From Paragyromitra xinjiangensis (taxonomy: Eukaryota > Ascomycota > Pezizomycetes > Pezizales > Discinaceae): a stretch of 64,000 nt of DNA. Both the position numbers and the translations under genes were made by a program. The notes under the pieces are model-generated. The model made no database searches, had not been told where the DNA came from, and saw only the letters and a program-made list of their open reading frames with translations. The stretch covers positions 1,240,001 through 1,304,000 of the forward strand of contig JBCAMK010000010.1 in the NCBI GenBank assembly GCA_038503065.1, read 5' to 3'. Below, piece after piece: positions 1 through 11,118 of the stretch (position 1 is its first letter; each line of letters opens with the position of its first letter).

Positions 1-24
1 GAAGGTAAGATGTTACAATCCTCC

Positions 25-2791
25 CTATTCATCCCAACCGGGCTTCATGAATTCGCCTCCGATGTCAATAAGCCTCCCCACCTTCGCGAGTGGCTTCTTT
101 CCGCTAACTGGTGTCCCCGAACGTCCGCTCGAACCCCCAAAACTTGAGCCTCCACCTCCAAAGCTACGCATAGCCCCGTTTTGCTTTCCTTTGACCCCAT
201 TCGCTTTCCCTTTCCCTTTCTTTCCAGTCACCCTCTTCACATAAACAAATCTACCCGAAGGATGAACAGCCAAACTATAACACTCATAAGGGCCATCGTT
301 GTTCTGGTTCGTGATATCCTCAGAAGATTGCAGCCATTCCTGGGCAATAGCGTCATGCACCGTCTTCTGTACCTCGTGTTCAATCGATCGTGCTCCATAC
401 TCAATGTCGTAGCCTTTCTGGGCCATAATCTTGCAGACAGCTGACTCTCCCTCAATTTCAAGTTTTATATGTCCCATGAGTGCTTCGTTATCGACGTCGA
501 TATTGGCTGCAAGAGTCTTTTTGAGCTCGAGTATATATTTATGTGCGACTACTGCTTGTTCTGTGGGCGAAAAGGGAAAGAACGGTAGTACCAAGGAGAT
601 GCGCCCAGAGAACGTTGCCTTTATTAGATAGTGTTAGAGGATTCTCTGAGTTTACAGAAATAGTCATCGGAAGCTTACCCCGAATTGAGTACTAAGCCTT
701 TTTAAAAACTTAGCTTCAATCTCCTTTACCAAATCTGCAACAACTTGTTCGTTCTGAAATTCATTATTTTGGAGAGTGTCTATATTGGCCCTGTAATAAG
801 GTTCGATAATATTGTCCACATTACTTGTGGCAAGAATCCATATGACCTTTGAACAGTCTATTTCGGCATCAGTTCGCGCCGTACGATGATCCCGATATTT
901 CCCTTTGAAGCGTCAGCTAACCTTATAACTTAATAGTTGAGTAGAGATTAAAAGTTTAAGAGAGTCTAACCTTCGCCAAAAGGGATTAACAAGGAATTAA
1001 ATACGTTGGGTCCCATTTTCTCAAAATCGTCAAGAAGCACCACTGAACGCTGACCGTGGTTACGACATAAGAAATTATTCAAAGCAGAACCTTCCTCATA
1101 ACCTGGAAATGGAGCCTTTGGACCGAAAAGATCGGTGGTGTGATTCATCTCAGTGGAATCAATAGCCAAGAATTCAACAGATAAGAGTTCGCCCATACGT
1201 TTTGCTAGTTCGGTTTTTCCATGGCCACTTGCCCCTAGGTTCGCCAATGGATACCCTGTCAGACTTTTAAGGTGCAAGTGAGTTCGGGCATATAGTAGAC
1301 TCACCGACGAGGGTCACAACTAAAGGCTTAGTACCCGACTTAGAAAGCAATACGTGACTTAAGACTCTTTTCATTAAAATGCCAGTAGCGAATTCCTGGC
1401 CAATCAGAGAATATGGAATTTGGAACAACTTCTGGCATTTTTCCTTGCGAGCAACAGTAACTTCTCTTAGTGTTCGCGAGCGTTGCCGTCTCGATTTAGC
1501 CAGCCAGTACCGTTGAGTAATATTGATCGTGCTAGCTAATTTTGCGCGGTACTTCTCTGAGCACCACTGTGTAGAAGAACTGGAGGCTGAAGATACCCCA
1601 GAGGCAGTTTTCGAGTCTGAAGAATGTTTATCTAAAGTGACAAACTCGCCTGGTAAAACAGTCGAATCCGCTCCATGCGCTAGAAGTATCCGGACTACTT
1701 CCGTCGTATCTACTTTTGACCCATGCATGATAGCGAAGGCTAAAACTGGTATATTATCTATTCCAGCAATGGAATTCACATCCCCACCCCTATCGATAAG
1801 AAGCTTCAAAGCTTTTGGTTCATTTGTCGCTACGGCGAAGAATAGTGAAGTGATCTTCTCGTATGAAGACGTCGCATTAATCGCGTGAAGGACTTGTTCC
1901 TCCGGGTATGCACTTAAATATTGTTCAACATCTAATAATCGGAAGGGACTTGCGCTTAATAGTATGATTAGGGTGTCGATTTCGAATTCGGAATCCGACG
2001 TTCCATATTTCCGTCTCAATACTGTGTATTTAGCAAAATCTGGAGGTAGTAAAGTCTCCCATATGTCTTCGATAACCAAAAGATTATCTTCATAGTCGCC
2101 TGCTGCGACTGATGCAGACACAGAAGCATGGTCGTGGTTTGCGTTTGACGCGGTTGCGGAACCTGGGTAGCGGCTGGGGGTGTTTGATGCGGAGCCTGGA
2201 TAGTGACTAGGCGTGTTAGACGCAGCAGCAGAGCCCTAAGGGTAGTTAGCACCAGCACCTGTGATAAAGTGAGGAGCAATAGATAGTTTTGAGCTTACAT
2301 TTGCTTTTGGCGTGGGCGGGTACCAAGTTTCAACCAAATTTGGGTGAGATTCTCTCCAATCATCCTCCACCGCCGGTTCATGCCATCTAGATCTAGTTGC
2401 TGCCGCTGAAGAAGATGGTTGATCCCAACTGTTTCCTACTAGTGGGGCAGCCTTCGCCCATTCATCATCCACGATCGAACCGTTTTTCTGGTCCCGATTC
2501 TTGCCAGATTCTGAGCCAGCCGTGGGGCCATCAACGCTCGAACCCTTCGCGGAGGCATGTTTCGGTTTTGTCGGCTGTGCTAGAAAAAAGTCTCAGCCTC
2601 CACAGTACTGGTGGTACCACTATAAATATCGGTCACCTACGATCATCACCGTAGTCAATCCACCTTTTTGGGGGATCTGCGACAATTCCAGAGCTTGTGT
2701 CGCCGTGGACAAAGTGGCAGCTTTCTCCATGCTTGCACTCCCCATACCTGTGCCAAAAGAAACAGGTTTTCTCAATCTTCTTATCGTTCAT
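25..2791 (-). CDS. CCCH zinc finger, ankyrin and ClpB-type AAA+ protein
   Basis: The model is complement(join(25..618, 679..902, 971..1234, 1305..2235, 2299..2579, 2641..2791)), about 814 aa, in frame throughout. The first exon carries a canonical C-x8-C-x5-C-x3-H finger (C10, C19, C25, H29). A low-complexity Ser/Pro/Tyr linker with a repeated SNTPS-YPGSA unit follows (about 145-175), then ankyrin-like repeats (about 260-340, ALKLLIDRGGDVNS and VRILLAHGAD). The C-terminal AAA+ module has Walker A GASGHGKT (455-462), Walker B VVLLDDFE (519-526) and a ClpB small-domain motif, EYGARSIEHEVQ. The ankyrin plus single ClpB ring resembles animal CLPB/Skd3, a disaggregase; that role is inferred. The 1234 acceptor gives the family spacing into Walker A, while an acceptor at 1255 would add seven residues. 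The start is the ATG at 2791; a further upstream exon cannot be excluded. The tail is Gly/Ser/Lys-rich. Confidence 0.8.
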
Positions 2792-4236
2792 TTTAAGACC
2801 CGTTTCAGCTCGAGTAGTAATTCTGTTTCCAAGATTTGCTACCTCTTGAATGTGTTAAATCTTGTGACTAATACGTTAGATTTGCGGACATTCTCTGGGA
2901 CAAGAGCTTGAGGTTCAGGGGGGAAAGGTTAACTTACTAAGTATCAGCACATCAAATCTTGACCCGCTGAAGAGTTCCAGAGGGGCTTTAAGTCAAGCCC
3001 CGGAGACTTCTGCGCACAAAAAAACATTCTGCTATCTGTTGGCAGGGGCGTGTCCATTGGTTGAAACAACTTCCCCGCGCGGTTGCCTACATCTTGCATG
3101 CTGCATGACGGGGGTGATAATACCCGGTCTTCAGGCAACCCATAGTAACGCCAAATTTTGGGGTGGTTAGGACGTTTTGGCCTACGGCTGTCTGAACTTA
3201 CAACTAGGGACCAAGGCTTTAGATCAATTCAAAAAACAGTACTAGTAATGGTAGGTTTACTGATAATTGATTCCCTTAAAACCTGATAGCATGGATAAGC
3301 TGTGATATTTTGTAAGCGACAATCTTGTGTGCTTCAAAACACGATTTATTTCAGAGGCTTTCTTTCGGAATAATATGCATATCAGATTTCGTCAAAACTA
3401 GAAACAACTTGATGACTAGTAGTTGATTAGCTTGGCAGTTCAATTCGGAATAAGCCTTAGAAAGCCTCTTTACGTTGACGTGTTTCGCATAGCTCACAAT
3501 CTGCTAGCTTTTAAAAATTGTTTACTCCTCAAAAACCCTACTAACCTTTGCAGGATGCATGGGGCGAGGGATCGTGACTCGTATTAATTCGCATCAGATA
3601 GGACTATCCGGTTCGGGGTACTGGTATGTGGTAGATTGGCTAGCGTGGTCCAAGGTTTCTACGCTTGGATCTGGGAAAATAGTTCTTTTTTAAAAAGCGA
3701 CCCGTAGAGCCTACGGGATCTGGTGCGTCTGACAAGTGAGCGTGAAAACCAAACATTCAAACGTTATTAATGTGCTGAAAACTCGTTCCCGCCAGCGCGG
3801 ATTTCGCTCTATAGCGCATTCGAAGTGTCCGTAAGTACTCCTAGCACCTAGCGCCGCTTACATCACAAGGCTTGCGTTACAAGGCTCGCATCAATAACTA
3901 GGTACCAATAGGGCGCGCCAAAGTAAACTTAATCGCAAGGAGGAGATACTGATCAGCCCTAACTTTCTGATTTTCGTTGATAATTACAAGGCGCAAAGAA
4001 TTATCCCTTACTTGAGTGGTTATATTCTAAGCAAGAAATTGTGCACTAGATTTTCACTTGCATGTCTCATCAAGGTTTTTATTTCCATCGCCTGCTGCGT
4101 CGTTAGGCACTTTTAGGGGCTAAATCTGGCGCAAATGTACGTGAAAGCATCTAAACTGTTGTCATAGGACCATGGATATGCACGGGTAGCGAGAATGGAA
4201 TCGAGTGATGCTATATGATCTGTAGCTTCATGGGTA
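2792..4236. other. Intergenic, no gene seen
   Basis: No credible coding exon lies here. The first few hundred bases are the presumed promoter and 5' UTR of the minus-strand AAA+ gene and include a CCAAT box on the minus strand near 3055-3061. The 64-codon minus-strand frame at 2944-3138 has no recognisable motif and lies in this leader. Confidence 0.5.
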
Positions 4237-4469
4237 TAGTGTGACACGGCCGGATGACGAACAGGGGTCAGGCTTGGCAAGGATTATTGAGAGGGTACAG
4301 GACTATGGATAGGGTACTGGTTTTTTGTAGTAAAATAGGGGGCCATAATTTGGTTAGCTACGGACTATTGAGAGGGTACAGGACTATAGGAAAGGTACAA
4401 AAAACTAGTACCCACCCATAGTTCTTGCCAAGCCCTGACCCCTGTTCGTCATTCAGCCGTGCCACACTG
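4237..4469. mobile_element. Tc1/mariner-type MITE
   Basis: A 233-bp non-coding element has imperfect terminal inverted repeats of about 45 bp (roughly 4237-4281 and 4425-4469). It is flanked by TA dinucleotides at 4235-4236 and 4470-4471. The right end, read inward, starts CAGTGTGGCACGG; the left has TAGTGTGACACGG. TA target duplication and CAGT termini are typical of Tc1/mariner (pogo/Fot1) elements. Inside, a block of about 35 bp with the core TTGAGAGGGTACAGGACTAT occurs twice in direct orientation (near 4281 and 4361). The subterminal motif GACGAACAGGGGT recurs, one base different, in the element at 21286. Confidence 0.8.
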
Positions 4470-4868
4470 TAAAAGCCTTGGTACGCTTTCGGTGAAATAC
4501 TTTGCTAGCCTGTGAGTAGTAACATTTTACTGCATACAGAACACCCAATTGAAAAGCCTGGATGACGCCAGCCAAAGGGAACAGTTCTAATGATTTTAAG
4601 AGTGCATGAAGTGTATGCATAGGTACATTTTGGATCTATCGATGTGAGGACCTAATAAATATGATATACCTACATGTAGCGTAGTAAAGAATTCCCTATC
4701 TAGTGAAGAGATAGAAATGTGACACCCATTCGACAAATAAAACTGGACGCCGATAGATCGGAGATTACGTCATGTGGTAGAAGAACATGTATAAATATCA
4801 AGGGCAACATCTTAATTCCCCGAATCGGAGTTTGAAAATCAAAAAGCCCATTACTCGCGTGTAAAGCA
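4470..4868. other. Intergenic upstream of GFA gene
   Basis: No confident gene. It should contain the promoter and missing first exon of the GFA-family gene. An ATG at 4787 opens a short frame reaching a GTGTAA near 4859, but the implied intron would be only about 44 bp, so I do not call it. A TACATGTA palindrome sits near 4671. Confidence 0.4.
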
Positions 4869-5428
4869 TTGCGATCTAATCTACTCCGAAATCTTTCGAT
4901 AGGAAGATCGTGGAACGTCTATGCCCTCTCTCCGCCTGCCAGCTGTCTTTGCGGGGGTGTCAAGCTTAAGTTCTGTGATGAGCCTTCCATTATAAGTCAT
5001 TGCTTCTGTACGGATTGCTCGACCAATGCCGGTGGTCCCGTCCAGCTAAACCTTGCCTTCGAAGAAGCTACTGTTTCCATCGAGGATTCTGAAAAGCTCA
5101 TTAGAACCTACGAGATGCCCGGTACCGTGAGTGGGAAGAAAAAGTTAAAGTTTTTCTGCGGGAGGTGTGGATGCACCTTATTTACGAAGCCTGACCATTA
5201 CCCCGGGGAAATCTTTGTGAAAGCTAGTGTAGTCGAGGGAGGGTGAGTAATTCATCCCAGTATTTGATATTGTCTTTCTGCCGTAAGTGTTTTTGATCTG
5301 ATAAGAGTCCTATATCACGGCGGGGCAGATGTAAATTGTTCCACCCAACGGCGGAAACATTTATCAAACATCGACCTTCGTACATAAACGCGGTTTTGGG
5401 TGCCGCTCAATCCGAAACACAACCATAG
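4869..5428 (+). CDS. GFA/CENP-V family zinc protein (5' end unresolved)
   Basis: Exons ..5242 and 5329..5428 are joined by an 86-bp GT-AG intron (donor GTGAGT) that preserves phase, giving EGG-CKLFHPTAETF across the junction. The product has the zinc ligands of the glutathione-dependent formaldehyde-activating (GFA) fold: CLCGG, then HCFCTDC, then FFCGRCGCTLFTKP. The C-terminal FIKHRPSYI segment is also typical of this family. Members are small cytosolic zinc proteins; the substrate is unknown and the GFA name need not mean formaldehyde chemistry. There is no in-frame ATG upstream in the first exon, which is open from 4836 after a stop, so either a short 5' exon is missed or the start is lost. 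Confidence 0.75.
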
Positions 5429-5539
5429 CGTTTTCTGTATCTAAAGTGCTTGCATTGCAATCTTTCTAGTTGGAACTTAAAAATTGGTGATGCTCACGTT
5501 GTGTCCATGTAGCTTTATAAAATTTTAAACCAGTATCCT

Positions 5540-5620
5540 GGATGGATGGCCGAGTGGTTATGGCGCTAGCTTCAGGTGCTAGTGGGGAAACCCGCGTGAG
5601 TTCGATCCTCACTCCATTCA
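5540..5620 (+). tRNA. tRNA-Leu(CAG)
   Basis: An 81-nt class II tRNA without intron. The acceptor stem pairs 5540-5546 with 5613-5619 (one G-U), with discriminator A at 5620. The anticodon stem CTAGC/GCTAG (5566-5570, 5578-5582) encloses a TTCAGGT loop with anticodon CAG at 5573-5575. A long variable arm follows (5583-5595). The T arm GTGAG/CTCAC has loop TTCGATC. The D-arm region contains box A (TGGCCGAGTGG). The long variable arm and CAG anticodon fit leucine. Confidence 0.93.
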
Positions 5621-8564
5621 ATTAACTTTTTTGGTAAGTTGTAGTTACTTCTCTCTGGATATCGTGTTTCCAGTGAATTTTACTTCATTTTACGGGAGGA
5701 TTATCCTAAAAGCGCATAGTTTCCCAAGGAATGCCAATGCATATCAATGTCAGCTTCTGCGTAGTTATAGTGATGTTTCTGCTACCTTTCAGCTTTGCTA
5801 GAAGTGTTGCTATTTATATTAGAATCACCCTGCAAAGCCTAGTCTTGCACCCACTAGTTAACACGAAATTTTTTTTTTCATAGGTGGCAAATTGACTGAT
5901 CGCCAGGAATTAGGAAAGCTCGTGACTGCTGAAGCGGCCTCTTGTTCCTATGTTCGAAGTTGTGTTACTAGATAGATAGATAAATCATACACGCAAAGTT
6001 GTGTTGCTTGTTCTTAGGCGCGAATATATACATGTATATATATCTACTTAGGGCTGTTATTTTAGGGGGTATATCAAGTTCGGAGATTGCTTCTTAAAGT
6101 ATAACGCTTTATATACAGTTCAACTGCCTGAAGGGCCTATTAATTGATATCTAGTTTGACATCTCCATTCTAAAGATCACTGCCAGCAGCGAGCCCCGTT
6201 TCAGCGTCTACAAATTGATCCATTAAACCACTGATTAAATCCCTAGCTTGAATCACATAAGTAAAGTTTTAGATCTTGGAAGCTAGAGAACCTATGTTCT
6301 AGGACAGGAGTTGCTTTTTTGGCATATGACTCCCTTCTCAAAAGGTGTCTGGTGGAAGTGAGATCCCATATCAACTTGCCCAATGCGTAAATTAAAGCTA
6401 AGCTGAAACTGGTAAGTATGATTCCCTCTGATCTGTCTTTAAAACTTGGCTCAGGTGAGCTTCAACTTGGTTTTGTAGATTCTACCAGAACACAGGCAAG
6501 GTTTTGGTAGAATACCAAACAGATCTATCATGCTCGATTTAAGGCATCAAGAGACTCCGTGGAGACTACAATAGCTTAGTTCCACATTTATTAGTACTTG
6601 TGCGTACTACGTGAAAGCTAGTCCGTCTTATTCTATCAAATGTGCACACTAGCCGATACTCGTGACAATTTACCTGAAATCAACTTACGTACCAGCGTGG
6701 TGGCGCGCGCGCGCGGTAATTATGTACTTCCGATAACTATGCACCTTGATATTGAGTTTCAGTTGCTACAGTTATAGGATAATATTTTCAAGTTATATAG
6801 TTATCTTACCATAGATAGATAGTTTATAGGCTAAACGAACTGCGAGGACAGCAATCTTAGTTGATATCTTTGGTTGCCTACTAGCTTAATCTATGAATGA
6901 TCCTATAGATCTTAGTTGAGTGCGTAGCAAAAAAATAGCTACAATTACTGATTGTAAATCGTAATGAGAGTATCTGTACTCTACTACCAAACGGAGTGGG
7001 GTATTAGCCGAGGGTACCGCCCTGTGGCTATGAAGAAGCCGCTAAGTGGTACTACTATCCCCTATTAAAGACAAGCTATAAGCCTATAAGCCGTGATCCT
7101 TTTGTCAGATGTTAAGGTGCGAAACTCACTCGCTGACACGAAGCTATTATGATTACTACAGTACAATCGCCCTACAAGAATTCGGGTTATAAGAATATTC
7201 ACTTTATGGAAATATGTGGACTGGCTGGACAGTGGTTATTTGTGTGCACTAGTACTTCCCTAAAAGAATATCTGCTTGATAAGCATATAGGTTCACTCCG
7301 ATCTCGTATTCTTATGGGGCGGTTGCACTGTAGGATCATCGGGTGCATTGTTGCCCTAGTAGCCCCATGTAGGATGAAAGCGTCTACAAAGAACAGAGAC
7401 CTACCCTACCCACCCATCCCAACACGAAGACAACCCGGCCCCAAAGGCTTTAGGGGCTAATACTTCCTCTACCTCAAGAAGGAAACATCCACAGAAATTT
7501 GGTACGCTTAAGGTTTACATACCTGCATTTTATAGGATTCTTAGCACTGAGTATCTAAAATATGACTAGTTTTCAGCAGTAAGGATTTGAAAGCCCTTAT
7601 TCTGATCCATGGGCTAACTGGCGCTTGTAACCCCTTGGCATCGTGGCTTCGCATAGTCAATCTAGGGCGTGTTTCGGGGAGCGTAACGAAAATGCACATA
7701 GGTATCAAATTACCCTCACTGGCACCGTTGTCAACCCCAAACCCAAACCCCAAACCCTGGGATCCTAACACCACCTATGGTAACAAAGAAACTCAAATGC
7801 GTAGCTTGTACTTAAAACCCACAAACAGTAGATAAAACGCTACCCAGAGAAACATAAACCCTTCTAGAGTAAGAAAAAAAGGACTCCCAAAATCTTGCCC
7901 AGAGATAGAAAAAAGATAAAAAATTCAAAAGATATCTTGTCCCAAGTAGCCGATGAAGAAGGGGCGCAAACTCACTAGCGTTACACGTTAGCGAACCCAT
8001 AGAGAAAAAAGCAGAACGCTACGCAGGAAGGTATAGTAATATTGTACAGAAGTCCGGAGTCCCAAAACTATGTAATTAAGAGATATGGTGAAAATGAAGA
8101 AAGGAAAAGGGGAAGAATAATGTATCGTTGGAATACCAATATCCCTGAGTAAAATGTCTTAAAGCCGCTAATATTAAGAGCAGGCGTACACCATCGGTTC
8201 CACTGAATTCCGTAAAGTACTGACTGTGTCTTATAAGTTGCTTTCGTCTTGGGCGCAGTCTGAACATAGCCATCCGTCTGGGAATGTTCCTTCGATGCAA
8301 TTTTTATGGAACCACCGTCGCTGACAAGTCTATTGTTTGGAATTAGTGATATGGTCAGTCTCAACATCGCATTCGCAGAGTAAAGGTGCAAAAGAAATTT
8401 CCCAAGATGCTACTAGAGGATTTTGGAGGAAATCCTTTCGGAAATGTAACTAGGGATTTGTAGTCATATGGCTCGTTTTTATGAAAGTAAGGAGGGAAAA
8501 GAACGATGTTTCGTCCCTCAGTCCCAAATACTGAAGCAGAGGCGTGTTCTTTGGCCAGGCACTC
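5621..8564. other. Gene-poor stretch
   Basis: No convincing gene in about 2.9 kb. Open frames are short, lack recognisable motifs and are interrupted by many stops. It contains a short (GC)n run near 6703-6714, AT-rich patches near 6020-6050 and a TACATGTA palindrome near 6031. The right end is the presumed 3' flank of the minus-strand Suz12 gene. Confidence 0.5.
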
Positions 8565-11118
8565 CTATGCACGAGTGCTCGCTGGTCCCAGCTGGGCTCC
8601 CAAGGATAGACCTGGGCGAGGAAAAGAGAACTTGTTTGTACTCACTAAACCGACACACAACACCATCTTAGGCTTGTCGAATGGCATGCCGCAAACACAG
8701 AACCCAGAGCTCCGGGCCTTAGGCTCGGGAAGTGTGTGTGTACCCACTCTAGCCTCGCTTTCCTTATCTACATTCACTACGTCGCCGCGGGTTGTTGGTG
8801 GCAGAGACCTGGAGCCATTGTCCAGCGCGACCGGCCCAGCAAGGCCAATTCCTAGTTCGGTTTTCCCAGCTGATGACCATTGGTTACCCTTCACAATATC
8901 CATACAGACTTTCAGGCATTCAGTGTCTATTATGCTGTACTGGACGAGATTTAAGCAATGCTTCCAAAATTCAACAAGCAAATTTGAGTCTCTGAGAGGC
9001 TCAGCCTTTTCCCGGGCGAAACGGATGAGGACTTGAGGAATATGGACATAGCCAGTCGGGCTAATCCGCGGGGGTTGATCAATCAACATTGCTGTTTCTC
9101 GTTTAAGGGAGGGGGTTAACCGAGGGCCTAGATCTTACCGTTCTTCAAAGAGGTGTCTATCCCACAACACCATGAAACTTCGCTCATTCCTGGCAACATC
9201 TGTAAAGTCGTGAACAGTCTATAGAATTTAGCCAATTTCTCAACGCAATACGCAATACACTTGACCGATTTAAAACATATACGTAAGAACTAGTCGCTAA
9301 GGAAAGACACGCAAAACTTGCCTCTTCGTGTTTCATTTTCAGCCAATCTTCGTCAACCTCATCATCACTCTCACTTAGTTCTTCGCCGGGATGCACAAAT
9401 CTCTTAGACCTGTTACGGACAAAAACAAGGCCCTTTACTCCATTTCTGGCTTGGGGGACTATGTACTTTCGTCTCTTTCTTGCTGGCAGAGCTTTAACAT
9501 CATGAAGATTGATCTTTTTAGGGGTTGGCGCAACTACAGTGCCGAGCAGCCCAACCTCTCGGCGATAGTTCGCTGATAAAGCTGTGCCCTTTTTCTCATT
9601 CAACCAGCTCCAATCCCCCTTCAACAAATTGCCTACATCGAATCTAGCGGCTGGTTTCACCCATCGAAAAGTTCTATAGTCTGGAACGTTATCGCTAGCC
9701 CTACTTCCCACTTGTTCTTTGGAGAGGTCCACGTGAATCTCAATCAAGCTGTCATAATGCGTATCGCTGCTCCGGAGACCATTTGTTGGCTTCTTCTGCT
9801 TAACCCTAAAATGAAAGAGATCATGAGAAGTTATTAGATGCAAGTGCAAAAATGTTAAGTTCTGGAATTCTTTGCCGTCGCAAAATGGACACGTATATCC
9901 AGGAACGGTGAACATGTGCTGGTTCCTAGTATTTGGCGCGCCAAAGTATTGATGTAGTCTCTCATCGTCTACAGGGGCCAAGAAGAAGTAGCAGGTTAGG
10001 GCGTGATTCTCAGAGGTTGTATCTCGTTGGAAATCTGAAGTTGGCGTTGGCAGTCTTGCCACCAATTGGTAAAGCTCGCCACGTTGTGATTGTGATATTG
10101 TTCTCAAGTCGCTCCACCCGCAGTCCAATTCCAGGCTGAGATCTGCTCGATCGTCCTTACACAAATCGGTCTTCATTGATAACTCATGCTGTGCTGTAGG
10201 TGGACTCATCGGTAAGGAACGAAAAACGCAATGCAACTCAACAGAAAAAGGATCTGCCCATCTCCGGCCACCTTGTGGTCGTTCCTGATGGAGTAACGGG
10301 GGCCAACGCCCATCAATCTCTATCGGTTGTAAAGCAACTTTAGCAACATAGCTCTCAGCAAGCCCAAAGCTTTTGATGGGGCCTCGATTTGTCCATACAA
10401 AAAGTTTGCTGGCCTTGATGTAGAAATGGTCTTCCATATCGATGGTCGCAGATTCGTCCGAATCGTAAGTTATAGTGCATATCTCACTTGATCGATAAAG
10501 CTCGTTTCTGTCTATACCATCTTTGCTTTTGCTCTTGGCGCTATGGAGTAAGGGGGTTTGGTCCAAAATGTCAAGTTTTTGGTAGATTGTAAGCTCGCAT
10601 TTACATCGGACAGATGTTGGATTGTTTGACGAGATCCCGTGATGACTTCGATGAGCTCCATTTCCATTAGTAGGCGGATTTTCTGGTAACTGAGTGTCAG
10701 CTTCTTCCAGGCAGGAGCGACATCATGCCGAGAATCGCTAACCTGAGACATTCGAACCATTCGGCCTTGGCTTGAATAGGCGTTTCCGTTTCAACGACTT
10801 AGCCTCAATTTTCAAAACTGGCTCGTTTCTGCCGGTCGGAATTGGGGGTCGAAGTTTGCTGATGATCTGATTAAGTCGCACTTTGGGGCGTGCGCGGAAA
10901 CCGTTGCTAATCCGAGCATCTGCATCTGTGGTCGGTGGTGTCGAGTTGCCTGGTACCCTAGATGCTGGGATTTCACCACGAGCTTGGGCTGTCTCGTTCT
11001 CGCGTAGGACCGTCTCGATATTACGATTTAGAAAAACCTTTCCCCTGTGGCGCGCTGCGTAGACGTAAAAACATGTGTTGCCTGTGAATCTCGCCCGAAT
11101 ACTTTCTCCAGGTGTCAT
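8565..11118 (-). CDS. Suz12-like Polycomb PRC2 subunit
   Basis: The model is complement(join(8565..9060, 9139..9218, 9322..10682, 10743..11118)), 770 aa, in frame. A C2H2 finger at about 388-413 (CPFCDGKEF ... HLITSHDLFHF) matches the Suz12 zinc finger. The C-terminal half holds the VEFS box: DEDWLKMKHEE, DFTDVARNERSFMVLWDRH, then HIPQVLIRFAREKAEPL and NLLVEFWKHCLNL. Suz12 scaffolds PRC2, which methylates H3K27 in the nucleus; the VEFS box activates the catalytic subunit. The intron 9219-9321 appears to use a GC donor: this choice keeps the W-to-F spacing of human SUZ12, while a GT donor nearby would insert nine residues. The frame is also open slightly upstream of ATG 11118, so the start may lie further 5'. 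Confidence 0.9.

Noticed and set aside
1235..1255. Acceptor at 1255 for the AAA+ exon
   Set aside because: It keeps phase but inserts seven residues just before Walker A; the acceptor at 1234 gives the spacing normal for ClpB proteins.
2944..3138. 64-codon minus-strand frame, GC-rich
   Set aside because: It lies in the probable leader of the AAA+ gene. I also considered an rRNA fragment, but the sequence does not match the large-subunit rRNA 5' region I compared it with.
7735..7760. CCCAAA-type repeats resembling telomeric DNA
   Set aside because: Only a few irregular units and not the fungal CCCTAA/TTAGGG repeat.
8506..9036. 176-codon plus-strand frame
   Set aside because: It is antisense to the last Suz12 exons, which carry a clear VEFS box on the minus strand; the plus-strand translation has no motif.
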